Below are positions 56,635 through 64,000 of a stretch of DNA of 64,000 bases, in pieces (position 1 is the first letter of the stretch; each line of letters starts with the position of its first letter). The stretch is from contig NC_017075.1 of NCBI RefSeq assembly GCF_000284255.1, positions 992,001-1,056,000 on the forward strand. Direction: 5' to 3'. A program made the translations under genes and the position numbers. The DNA comes from Rubrivivax gelatinosus IL144. Its GTDB lineage: Bacteria > Pseudomonadota > Gammaproteobacteria > Burkholderiales > Burkholderiaceae_C. The notes below the pieces were generated by a model. That model had not been told where the DNA came from, searched no databases, and saw nothing but the letters and a program-made list of their open reading frames with translations.

Positions 56635-57580
56635 CGTCCAGGCTCTGGAGCGTCGCCTCGACGGCCTCGTCCAGCGGCGTGTGCGGCTCCTCGCCGAGCA
56701 GTGCGACGAGGCGGCGGTTGTCCAGGCGCGCCGGCTGCTGCCACAGATAGCGCATCTCCAGCAGCTCGCGCAGCGTCGTCACGAAGGGCGCGGCCAGCCG
56801 CACCTGCCACCACGGGAAGTCGGCCAGCCGGGCGGCGCCGCCGTGTGCGGCGACGACGCGCTGCACCGCGCGGCCGAGTTCGTGGCCGTCGGCGTCCCAG
56901 TGGCCGCCGAAATGCAGCCGCGTGAAGGCCGGCAGTGTCGGCCGGCGGGCGAGCAGCCGCTCCACGGTGCAGGCCAGGTCGGGCAGGTAGGCGTACTGGT
57001 GGCCGACGCCCGGGCCGGGCAGGCGCACCTCGCGCACCGGCCGGCCCGGGCGCACGATGGCCTGGCCGAACCAGTTGTTGCGCGCGCCCGGGCCGAAGAA
57101 GTCGCCGGCGCGCAGGATCAGCACGCGCAGCGCGCCCGCCGCGGCGGCGGCTTCGAGCCGGCGCTCCATCTCGACGCGGATCGCGCCCTTGCGGGTGTGC
57201 GGCCGCTGCGGCGCGTCCTCGGCGATCAGCGGGAAGGCCTCGGGCCCGTAGTTGTAGACGGTGCCGGGCAGCACGACGGTGGCGGCTTCGGCGCGCGCGG
57301 CGGCGATCGCGTTGTCCAGCATCGGCAGCACCAGCTCGCCCCAGCGCCGGTAGCCGGGCGGGTTGACGGCATGCACGAGGACCGCGCAGCCACGCGCGGC
57401 GGCGCGCACGTCTTCGGCGCGCATCGCGTCGCCGCGGCGCCAGTCGAGGCCGTCGTCCCGGGGCGGTGCGCCGCGGCCCAGCGCGCGCACCGTCCAGCCC
57501 GCGGCCAGCAGCCGCCGGGCGATCGCGCCGCCGGCGCCGCCGCTCGCGCCCAGGACCAGCGCCGTTTCCGTGTGGACCAT
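56561..57580 (-). CDS. NAD(P)-dependent epimerase / NmrA-like SDR
   Basis: A 339-residue extended SDR. The nucleotide loop is LVLGASGGAGGAIARRLL, followed by HAVNPPGYRRW, a VVLPGTVYNYGP strand and a LILRAGDFFGPGARNNW segment typical of NAD-dependent epimerases. The classic YxxxK is replaced by a less clear region (RPHTRKG), so catalysis is uncertain. The last 25 residues, rich in Ser/Pro/Arg, overlap the Lrp gene tail to tail. Starting at MVHTETAL is preferred over an in-frame ATG ten codons earlier. The divergent LysR gene may control it. Confidence 0.83.
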   Translation of the reverse strand: MVHTETALVLGASGGAGGAIARRLLAAGWTVRALGRGAPPRDDGLDWRRGDAMRAEDVRAAARGCAVLVHAVNPPGYRRWGELVLPMLDNAIAAARAEAATVVLPGTVYNYGPEAFPLIAEDAPQRPHTRKGAIRVEMERRLEAAAAAGALRVLILRAGDFFGPGARNNWFGQAIVRPGRPVREVRLPGPGVGHQYAYLPDLACTVERLLARRPTLPAFTRLHFGGHWDADGHELGRAVQRVVAAHGGAARLADFPWWQVRLAAPFVTTLRELLEMRYLWQQPARLDNRRLVALLGEEPHTPLDEAVEATLQSLDVMPRRPAPVAPASRTSSSASRTCS

Positions 57581-57660
57581 CTCGTGCTCCAGCCGATGTC
57601 GATGGCCCATTCTGGAAACGGCAGGGATAAAAGAGAATTGTCGAACTCTGGCTATTGGCT

Positions 57661-57674
57661 ATACGGATTCGTAT
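57661..57674. promoter_or_regulatory. Inverted repeat at the LysR start, candidate operator
   Basis: ATACG-GATT-CGTAT with perfect 5-bp arms overlaps the first bases of the LysR start codon at 57673. LysR sites often have ATAC-N6-GTAT form, so it could be the autoregulatory or activation site for the divergent NmrA-like gene. Confidence 0.4.
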
Positions 57675-58545
57675 GGACGAGACGATCGGCTGGGAGCTCT
57701 ACCGCTCCTTTCTCGGCGTGCTGCACGAAGGTTCGCTGTCGGGCGCGGCGCGCGCGCTGGGTCTGACGCAGCCGACCGTCGGCCGCCACGTCGCGGCGCT
57801 GGAGCAGGCGCTGGGCCAGGCGCTGTTCACGCGTTCGCACGCCGGCCTGCTGCCCACCGAGGCGGCGCGTGCGATGCAGGCCTCGGCCGAGGCGATGGCC
57901 AGCCAGGCGGCGGCGCTGCAGCGCGTGGCACGCGGCTTCGGCGAGATCCGCGGCGCGGTGCGCGTCTCGGCCAGCGAGGTCGTCGCCGTCGAGCGGCTGC
58001 CGCCGGTGCTGGCGGCGCTGCGGCGCGCGCATCCCGGGCTGGAGATCGAACTGGTGCCCAGCAACCGCCTGCAAGACCTGGTGCAGCGCGAGGCCGACGT
58101 GGCGGTGCGCATGGCCGCGCCGCAGCAGGAGGTGCTGGTGGCCACGCGGGTGGCCGACATGGCGCTCGGCCTGTTCGCGCACCAGGACTACCTGGCGCGC
58201 CACGGCCGGCCGGCGACGGTGGACGAGCTGCGGGGGCACGCGCTGATCGGCTTCGACGTCGAGACCCCGTTCCTGCGCGAGGCGCGCCGCAGCTTCCCGT
58301 TCTGGACGCGCGAACGTTTCGCGCTGCGTTGCGACAGCGACCTCGCGCAGCTGGCGCTGATCCGCGCCGGCGCCGGCATCGGCGCCTGCCAGGTCGGCGT
58401 CGCCGGGCCGGGCCTGGTGCGGGTGCTGCCCGAGGCTTTCGAGCTGCGGCTGCCGGCCTGGGTGGTGATGCACGGCGACCTGCGCGCCAGCGCACGCTGC
58501 CGCGTCGTCTACGACGCGCTGGTCGCCGCGCTGCGCGCCGGCTGA
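57673..58545 (+). CDS. LysR-family transcriptional regulator
   Basis: A 290-residue regulator. The N-terminal winged helix (YRSFLGVLHEGSLSGAARALGLTQPTVGRHVAALEQALG) is canonical. The co-inducer domain follows with EIELVPSNRLQDLVQREADVAVRM and a late LALIRAGAGIGACQ segment. An in-frame TTG six codons earlier is possible, but the ATG gives the family's usual start. Divergent from the NmrA-like epimerase gene across about 90 bases. Confidence 0.92.
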   Translation: MDETIGWELYRSFLGVLHEGSLSGAARALGLTQPTVGRHVAALEQALGQALFTRSHAGLLPTEAARAMQASAEAMASQAAALQRVARGFGEIRGAVRVSASEVVAVERLPPVLAALRRAHPGLEIELVPSNRLQDLVQREADVAVRMAAPQQEVLVATRVADMALGLFAHQDYLARHGRPATVDELRGHALIGFDVETPFLREARRSFPFWTRERFALRCDSDLAQLALIRAGAGIGACQVGVAGPGLVRVLPEAFELRLPAWVVMHGDLRASARCRVVYDALVAALRAG

Positions 58546-58546
58546 A

Positions 58547-59083
58547 TCAGACCGAGCGCACGACTTCCGCGCCGGCGGCTTCCAGCGCTGCGCTGGCCTC
58601 GTGCGCCGCAGCTTCGTCGCGCGGGTGGGCGACGACCGCCGTGCGGCCGTGGCGCAGCGCGTGGCGCACGCGGCGGATGACCAGCGCGCGGTCCGGGCGC
58701 AGCGTCAGCAGGCCGGCGACCAGCATGCCGGCGATGGCCATGAAGCCGGCGGCGGCGGTGGTGGTCGCCCACGGCGAAGCCACCGCGGCCGCCCAGCCGC
58801 CGACGATCAGCGCCGCGGCCAGCAGCAGGCCCAGGCCGAAGCCCAGCGCGCCGAGCAGCGCGTGGCTGCGCAGCATCGTGTGCCAGATGCCGCGCTGCTC
58901 GGGTTCCAGCGTGCGCGCGATGTCGGGGTCGCCCGGGGCGACGACGGTGATCTCGCGTTCGTCGGCCGACAGCCGCGTGCGCAGCGCCTCGGCGGCGCGG
59001 CGCGCGGCGACGGGTTCGGGGAAGAGGCCGGCGACGAGCGTCAGCGAACGTTCGCCGAACAGCGGGGCGTGGGTCGTGGTCAT
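58547..59083 (-). CDS. Small membrane protein of unknown function
   Basis: A 178-residue protein with a good AGGAG ribosome site 6 bases before its ATG. The N-terminal 60 residues look like a small alpha/beta domain (LFPEPVAARRAAEALRTRL, EITVVAPGDPD). Two hydrophobic hairpin helices follow at about 75-120 (LGALGFGLGLLLAAALIVGG and a second), and the tail returns to a cytoplasmic fold (AVVAHPRDEAAAHEASAALEAAG). The flanking halves resemble each other, like a domain split around a membrane hairpin. No family recognised; related proteins are often near stress genes. Confidence 0.7.
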   Translation of the reverse strand: MTTTHAPLFGERSLTLVAGLFPEPVAARRAAEALRTRLSADEREITVVAPGDPDIARTLEPEQRGIWHTMLRSHALLGALGFGLGLLLAAALIVGGWAAAVASPWATTTAAAGFMAIAGMLVAGLLTLRPDRALVIRRVRHALRHGRTAVVAHPRDEAAAHEASAALEAAGAEVVRSV

Positions 59084-59137
59084 CTCGTGCTCCTGTGGAG
59101 GGTGGGCGGCGTGCGGACGTCGCCGGTGTGCCATTGC

Positions 59138-59215
59138 AGCCCCGCGGCGCGCGGGCGGCCATCGCCGGACACCGCGTCCGCGTGTGGGCACCGGCCTACA
59201 CCTCGCCGCGGGGCT
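59138..59215. repeat. 12-bp inverted repeat between divergent genes
   Basis: AGCCCCGCGGCG (59138-59149) and its perfect reverse complement CGCCGCGGGGCT (59204-59215) are separated by 54 bases in the 168-base gap between the small membrane protein and pldA. It could be a paired operator or a long stem-loop in the pldA leader; the latter would place the stem 36 bases before the start codon. Confidence 0.55.
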
Positions 59216-59251
59216 TAAGCTGCGCCGCCTCGAGACACCGCCGCACCGTCC

Positions 59252-60310
59252 ATGTCCGTCCGCTATCTGCCGTTGCCGCTGCTCTGCGCCTGGGCCGCCG
59301 CCGTCGCCCAGACGCCCGACGAACGCCTCGCCGCCTGCGCGGAGATCGCCGCCGCGCCCGACCGCCTGGCCTGCTACGACCGCCTGGCCGGCCGCGCCCC
59401 GGTGGCGCCGCTGCCGGCCACCGAGACGCCGCCGACACAGCTCGCCGCGCGCGGCGCGCCGGTGGAAGACCCGGCCAAGCCGCCGTCCGGCAGCCTGCTG
59501 TCGCGCTATTGGGAGCTCGACCGCGCCGACAAACGCGGCATCTTCAACTTCGTCGGCTACCGGCCGAGCTACGTGATGCCGGTGCACTACACCGACCGCA
59601 TCAACCGGCGACCGAAGTCGCCGACGCAGCCCGAGGTCGACCAGCCGAACTACCGCAACGTCGAAGCCAAGTTCCAGCTCTCGGTGCGGGCCAAGCTGGC
59701 CCAGGGGCTGCTGCTGCCCGACGCCGACCTGTGGTTCGGCTACACCCAGCAGGTGCTCTGGCAGATCTGGAACACCACGGACTCCAAGCCCTTCCGCAAC
59801 GCCGACTACGAGCCCGAGCTGATCTACATGGTGCCGACGCCGCAGGGCCTGCAGCAGCTGCCGCTGGGCTGGCGCTGGCGCTACACCGAGCTCGGCCTGG
59901 CGCATCAGTCCAACGGCCAGAGCGACCCGCTGTCGCGCAGCTGGAACCGCAGCTACCTGGGCGCCGGCTTCGAGCGTGGCCCCTGGACGCTGCAGGCGCG
60001 CATCGCCAAGCGCATGAGCGAGTCGCGTGCCGACGACGACAACCCAGACCTCGTGCACTACCGCGGCCGCGCCGACTTCACGCTCGGCTGGGCCTCGGGG
60101 CCGCACGCCGCGTCGCTGCTGTACCGCACGACGCTGCAGGAAGGCCGCACCGGCGCCTTCCAGTTCGAGTACAGCTACCCGGTGTTCTCGGACCAGCCCA
60201 ACGGATTGCGCTGGTATCTGCAGCTTTTCAGCGGTTACGGCGAGACGCTGACCGACTACAACTTCCGCCAGAACAGCATCGGCCTGGGGCTGAGCTTCCT
60301 GCAATTCTGA
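59252..60310 (+). CDS. pldA: Outer-membrane phospholipase A1 (PldA)
   Basis: A 352-residue protein with signal peptide (MSVRYLPLPLLCAWAAAVAQ). After a Pro-rich linker it becomes a beta-barrel with alternating hydrophobic residues and a C-terminal aromatic (ending FLQF). The catalytic block HQSNGQSDPLSRSWNR has the His-x-Ser dyad and Asn of OMPLA, which hydrolyses mislocalised phospholipids in the outer leaflet after calcium-dependent dimerisation. Length is normal. A 12-bp inverted repeat lies in its upstream region. Confidence 0.93.
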   Translation: MSVRYLPLPLLCAWAAAVAQTPDERLAACAEIAAAPDRLACYDRLAGRAPVAPLPATETPPTQLAARGAPVEDPAKPPSGSLLSRYWELDRADKRGIFNFVGYRPSYVMPVHYTDRINRRPKSPTQPEVDQPNYRNVEAKFQLSVRAKLAQGLLLPDADLWFGYTQQVLWQIWNTTDSKPFRNADYEPELIYMVPTPQGLQQLPLGWRWRYTELGLAHQSNGQSDPLSRSWNRSYLGAGFERGPWTLQARIAKRMSESRADDDNPDLVHYRGRADFTLGWASGPHAASLLYRTTLQEGRTGAFQFEYSYPVFSDQPNGLRWYLQLFSGYGETLTDYNFRQNSIGLGLSFLQF

Positions 60311-60318
60311 CGATCACG

Positions 60319-61215
60319 ATGTCTATCCTGCTGCTCGATCTCGACTCCGCGCCACCGGCCGAGCTGGCGCGCCGCCTGGACGAGGCCTTGCGCGCCGACG
60401 GTTTCGTCGCCGTCACCGGCCACGGCGTGCCCGAGGCCGTGATCGCCGCCGCCTTCGACGCCAGCCGGCGCTTTTTTGCGCTGGCCGAGGCCGACAAGCG
60501 CCGCTGGCACATCGACCACTGGCCGCTGCAGCGCGGCTTCGACCCGGTGGGCTGGCAGGCGCTGGACCCCAACCGCCCGGCCGATCTGAAGGAGAGCTTC
60601 TACCTCGGCGTCGAGGCGCTGGGCCCCAACCAGTGGCCCGACGAAGCGCTGGTGCCGGGCTTTCGCGCCGCGCTCGACGCGTACTCGGCGGCGCTGCGCA
60701 CGCTGGCCGCGCGCATGATGGGCTTGTTCGAGCTGGCGCTGGCGCTGCCAGCGGGCCATTTCGACGCCTACACGCGCCAGCCGACCTGCGTCACCCGGCT
60801 GCTGCACTACCCGCCGGCACCGGCCGTCGTGCTGCCCGGGCAGATCGGCTGCGGCGCGCACACCGACTGGGGCGCGCTGACGCTGCTGGCCCAGGACGAC
60901 GCCGGCGGCCTGCAGGTGCAGCGTGCCGACGGCCGCTGGCTGGACGTCGAGCCGGTGCCCGGCGCCTTCGTCGTCAACATCGGCGACATGACTCGGCGCT
61001 GGACCAACGACCGCTGGCGCTCGACGATGCACCGCGTCGTGCCTCGCCGCGTCGGCATCGAGCGCTGGTCGATCGCCTACTTCTTCGACCTGGACGTCGA
61101 CGCCGTGGTCTCGCCGCTGCCGAGCTGCGTCGACGCCGCGCACCCGCCACGCTACGCGCCGATCACCGCCGGCGAGCACCTGGCCGAGATGTACCGGCGC
61201 ACGACGGTCGGCTGA
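60319..61215 (+). CDS. Isopenicillin N synthase-like 2-oxoglutarate/Fe(II) oxygenase
   Basis: A 298-residue non-haem iron oxygenase. The N-terminal DIOX segment begins LRADGFVAVTGHGVPE. The iron site shows HTDWGALTLLAQD (His and Asp) and the distal His in TMHRVVPRR, and RWSIAYF holds the 2-oxoglutarate-binding R-x-S. It starts 8 bases after pldA stops, so it may be co-transcribed. The substrate is unknown; the family hydroxylates or desaturates many small molecules. Confidence 0.9.
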   Translation: MSILLLDLDSAPPAELARRLDEALRADGFVAVTGHGVPEAVIAAAFDASRRFFALAEADKRRWHIDHWPLQRGFDPVGWQALDPNRPADLKESFYLGVEALGPNQWPDEALVPGFRAALDAYSAALRTLAARMMGLFELALALPAGHFDAYTRQPTCVTRLLHYPPAPAVVLPGQIGCGAHTDWGALTLLAQDDAGGLQVQRADGRWLDVEPVPGAFVVNIGDMTRRWTNDRWRSTMHRVVPRRVGIERWSIAYFFDLDVDAVVSPLPSCVDAAHPPRYAPITAGEHLAEMYRRTTVG

Positions 61216-61283
61216 GCCAGCGCACGGGACGGCCGGCGCGGCGGGCGGATACTCGCCGCCGTTCCCGTCCCTGCCTCCCTCCC

Positions 61284-62675
61284 ATGACCGACTTCCTCGT
61301 CCGCGGCGCCGCCGAACTGTGGACCGGCCGCCGCGACGCGATGCGCGTGCGCGGGCCGGTGGACCTGCGCGTGCGCGCCGGCCGCATCGCCGCGATCGGC
61401 TCGCTGGAGCCCGAACCCGGCGAACGTGTGCTCGATGCCGCCGGCTGCATCGTCTACCCGGCCTGGGTCAACACCCACCACCACCTGTTCCAGAGCCTGC
61501 TCAAGGGCATCCCCGAGGCGATCGACCTGCCGCTGGTGCCCTGGCTGGGTGCGGTGACGGTGCCTTACCGCGCCGGCTTCCGCGACGAGGACGCGTTCCG
61601 CGTCGCGGTGCGCGTCGGCCTCGTCGAGCTGGCGCTGTCGGGCTGCGGCACGGTGGCCGACCACCAGTACCACGTCTACCCGGGCATGGACTACGACCCG
61701 TCGGCGGTCTGCTTCGAGGAAGCCGAGCGTCTGGGCCTGCGTTTCGTGCTCTGCCGCGGCGGCCAGACCCTGCCCAGCGCCGACGCCCCGCCCGAGGCGG
61801 TGCCCGAGACGCTGGAGCAGTTCCTGGCCGGCGTCGAACACGACGCGGCACGGTTCCACGACCCCTCGCCGCACGCGATGCGGCGCGTCGTCAGCGCGAT
61901 CACGACGCCGCACACCAGCTGCACCTCCGGCGAGCTGCGCGAGATCGCGCGCCACGCGCGCGGCCTGGGGCTGCGCCTACACAGCCATCTGTCGGAGACC
62001 GACGACTACCTGCGCTGGGCGCGCGAGCACCACGGCTGCTCGCCGATCGAGTTCGCCGAGCGCCACGAGTGGCTGGGCCCGGACGTCTGGTACGCGCACA
62101 TGGTGCACCTGGACGACGACGAGCTGCGCCGCTGCGCCGACACCGGCACCGGCATCGCCCACTGCCCGCAGAGCAACGCCCGCCTGGGCTCGGGCATCGC
62201 GCGCATTCCCGAGGCGCTGGCCGCCGGCGTGCCGGTCGGCCTGGCGGTCGACGGCGCGGCGTCCAACGAAGCCTGCGACATGCTGAGCGAAGCCCACGCC
62301 TGCTGGCTGACGCACCGCGCCGACCCGCGTTCGGGCCGTTTCGCCGGCCAGCCAGGCGGCCATGCCGGGGCGATGACGGTCGAGGACGTGGTGCACGTCG
62401 GCACCGCCGGCGGCGCGCGCGTGCTGGGGCTGGACGGCGTCGGCACGCTGGCTGTGGGCCAGGGCGCCGACTTCGCGGTCTACGACCTGCGCGAGCCGCG
62501 CCACTTCGGCCTGCACGACCCGGCCGTGGCGCCGGTGGCCAGCGGCGGGCGCACGCCGCTCAAGGCGCTGGTCGTCGCCGGGCGCGTCGTCGTCGAGGAC
62601 GACGCTGTTCCCGGTCTGGACCTGGCGGGCCTGCGTGATGACGCGGCGCGCTGGGTGCGCGCGCTGCGCCGCTGA
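61284..62675 (+). CDS. Amidohydrolase, 8-oxoguanine deaminase / TrzA-AtzB-like
   Basis: A 463-residue TIM-barrel metallohydrolase. WVNTHHHLFQSLLKG, HSHLSETDDY, AHMVHLDDDEL and AVDGAASNEACDM give the usual His/His/Glu/Asp zinc site of subtype III amidohydrolases. The sequence resembles hydroxydechloroatrazine/8-oxoguanine deaminases, and purine or pterin deamination is the most probable activity (inference). It could be co-transcribed with the oxygenase 68 bases upstream. Its stop directly abuts that of the converging chemoreceptor gene. Confidence 0.85.
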   Translation: MTDFLVRGAAELWTGRRDAMRVRGPVDLRVRAGRIAAIGSLEPEPGERVLDAAGCIVYPAWVNTHHHLFQSLLKGIPEAIDLPLVPWLGAVTVPYRAGFRDEDAFRVAVRVGLVELALSGCGTVADHQYHVYPGMDYDPSAVCFEEAERLGLRFVLCRGGQTLPSADAPPEAVPETLEQFLAGVEHDAARFHDPSPHAMRRVVSAITTPHTSCTSGELREIARHARGLGLRLHSHLSETDDYLRWAREHHGCSPIEFAERHEWLGPDVWYAHMVHLDDDELRRCADTGTGIAHCPQSNARLGSGIARIPEALAAGVPVGLAVDGAASNEACDMLSEAHACWLTHRADPRSGRFAGQPGGHAGAMTVEDVVHVGTAGGARVLGLDGVGTLAVGQGADFAVYDLREPRHFGLHDPAVAPVASGGRTPLKALVVAGRVVVEDDAVPGLDLAGLRDDAARWVRALRR

Positions 62676-64000
62676 TCAGGCCGACTGCAGGCGGAAACGC
62701 GCCACCAGCGCCTGCAGCGCCTCGGCCTGGCGGTGCAGGCTCTCGGCGGCCGAGGCGCTCTGCTCGACCAGCGCGGCGTTCTGCTGCGTCACGTCGTCCA
62801 GCGCCGTGACGGCCTGGCCGACCTGGTCGATGCCGGCACGCTGTTCCTGGCTGGCATTGCCGATCTCGCCGACCAGCGTGTTGACGCGTTCGACCTGGGC
62901 GACGATGGCGGCGATGCGCTCGCCGGCGTCGGCGACCTGCCGGCTGCCCGACTCGACCGTGTCGCGGCTCTGGCCGATCAGCGTCTTGATCTCGCGCGCA
63001 GCCTCGGCGCTGCGCTGGGCCAGCAAGCGCACCTCGCCGGCGACGACGGCGAAACCGCGGCCCTGCTCGCCGGCGCGCGCCGCTTCCACCGCGGCGTTCA
63101 GCGCCAGGATGTTGGTCTGGAAGGCGATGCCGTCGATCGTGCCGATGATGTCGCCGATGCGCTGCGAGCTGCTGCCGATCTCCTGCATCGTCGCCACGAC
63201 GCGCTGCATCGCCTCGCCGCCGGCGCCGGCGCCGGTGCTGGTCTCGGCGGCCAGGCGCGCGGCCTCGCCGGCGGTCTCGGCGTTGCTGCGCACCGTCGAG
63301 GCCAGTTCCTCCATCGACGCGGCGGTCTGCTGCAGGCTGCTGGCCTGCGACTCAGTGCGCCGGCTCAGATCGCCGTTGCCGGTGGCGATCTCGGAGCTGC
63401 TGGTGGCGATCGAATCGGCGGCGCCGCGCAGCTGGCCGACCAGCTCGACGAGCGCGGCGTTCATGCGCGCCAGCGAGTTCAGCAGGTGGCCGGTCTCGTC
63501 GCGCCCGCCTTCGGGGATGCGGCTGCTCAGGTCGCCGGCGGCGACGCGGTCGGCCACCTCGACGGCGGTGTTCAGCGGCACGGTGATCGAGCGCGTGATC
63601 AGCCAGGCCAGCAGCGCGCCGGTGCCCAGCGCCAGCGCGGCGGCGACCATCATCATCACGCGCGCCCGGGCGTAGGCCGCGGCGTCCTCTTCGGTGGCGT
63701 CCTGCATCGCCTTCTGGCTGAACTTCTGCAGATCGCGCAGCGCGCCGGCGAAGGCGTGCAGCGACTCGTAGGTGACGCCGAAGAGCTGCGCCGCGGCGGC
63801 GCCTTCGTCGGCGTTCTCGACGGTCTTGAAGACCTGGGCGACCTCGGACTTGTAGCGTTGGCGCGCCGCCTCGGCCTTGTCGAACAACGCCACGGCTTCG
63901 GCGTCGTCGAGCAGCGGCTTCAGTTCGGCCATCGCGTCGTCGAAGGTCTTGACGTTGGCCTCCAGCCGTTCCCGCGCCTTGCCCAGGCGCTCCGGGCTGG
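62676..64000 (-). CDS. Methyl-accepting chemotaxis protein (5' end outside window)
   Basis: At least 440 residues are visible; the N-terminus runs past the window end. From the visible start: part of a periplasmic four-helix ligand domain (4HB_MCP-like), one membrane helix ([20 protein letters not shown]), HAMP, and a cytoplasmic coiled-coil signalling domain whose hairpin tip [15 protein letters not shown] and [12 protein letters not shown] are standard. Methylation-type Glu/Gln pairs occur on either side. It relays ligand binding to CheA/CheW; the ligand is unknown. No che genes are in the window. Confidence 0.95.
   Translation of the reverse strand, partial: SPERLGKARERLEANVKTFDDAMAELKPLLDDAEAVALFDKAEAARQRYKSEVAQVFKTVENADEGAAAAQLFGVTYESLHAFAGALRDLQKFSQKAMQDATEEDAAAYARARVMMMVAAALALGTGALLAWLITRSITVPLNTAVEVADRVAAGDLSSRIPEGGRDETGHLLNSLARMNAALVELVGQLRGAADSIATSSSEIATGNGDLSRRTESQASSLQQTAASMEELASTVRSNAETAGEAARLAAETSTGAGAGGEAMQRVVATMQEIGSSSQRIGDIIGTIDGIAFQTNILALNAAVEAARAGEQGRGFAVVAGEVRLLAQRSAEAAREIKTLIGQSRDTVESGSRQVADAGERIAAIVAQVERVNTLVGEIGNASQEQRAGIDQVGQAVTALDDVTQQNAALVEQSASAAESLHRQAEALQALVARFRLQSA

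Overview
The window looks like a chromosomal stretch of a very GC-rich betaproteobacterium of the order Burkholderiales, probably of the Rubrivivax/Leptothrix/Ideonella type. This rests on a division cluster in the usual order, FtsZ ending in the canonical tail peptide, a TctC/Bug-type binding protein, an ato cluster linked to ackA-pta, and extreme codon bias. The genus is inferred from style; no marker such as 16S rRNA is present. No tRNA, rRNA, CRISPR array or intact insertion sequence was seen.

Layout. 1-7.2 kb: end of the dcw cell-wall and division cluster (ftsW-murG-murC-ddl-ftsQ-ftsA-ftsZ), mostly with start/stop overlaps, closed by a terminator. 7.3-11.6 kb: a large SARP/BTAD-AAA regulator preceded by a coupled leader ORF, and an M48-like secreted protein lacking one zinc ligand. 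11.9-15.7 kb: a ferric-reductase-like flavocytochrome and a YfiR-YfiN-YfiB-type cyclic-di-GMP module. 15.7-31.3 kb: mixed metabolism and signalling (B12/radical SAM protein, TctC receptor, BACON/propeller lipoprotein, a TetR/SDR pair sharing an identical operator, hybrid histidine kinase, small enzymes, Tat-exported aldo/keto reductase, leuA with an attenuator-like leader).

31.5-34.9 kb is a compositionally foreign island: sampled 60-base lines are 50-53% GC against 72% in a flanking leuA line. It carries two phage-defence-type genes on one strand, an ApeA-like HEPN ribonuclease and an AbiTii protein. 34.9-39.5 kb holds a TetR/O-methyltransferase divergon, an orphan MNT nucleotidyltransferase, a lipoprotein glycerophosphodiesterase and an uncharacterised two-gene unit.

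39.6-50.8 kb is the most coherent metabolic block. AtoS/AtoC diverge from atoD-atoA-atoE-atoB, followed by ackA-pta. The intergenic region has an almost perfect sigma-54 promoter, two abutting palindromes and an IHF-like site. Together the genes can take up short-chain acids, activate acetoacetate, cleave acetoacetyl-CoA, and interconvert acetyl-CoA and acetate.

50.8-64 kb: AraC/flavin-oxidase-like pair, an Lrp-controlled amino-acid salvage operon whose second gene fuses 2,3-diaminopropionate ammonia-lyase to an M20 carbamoylase, an NmrA/LysR divergon, a small membrane protein, outer-membrane phospholipase A, a 2OG-Fe oxygenase, an amidohydrolase and a partial chemoreceptor. The observations judged most worth follow-up are the ApeA-AbiTii island, the lyase-carbamoylase fusion, the leuA leader and the ato control region.
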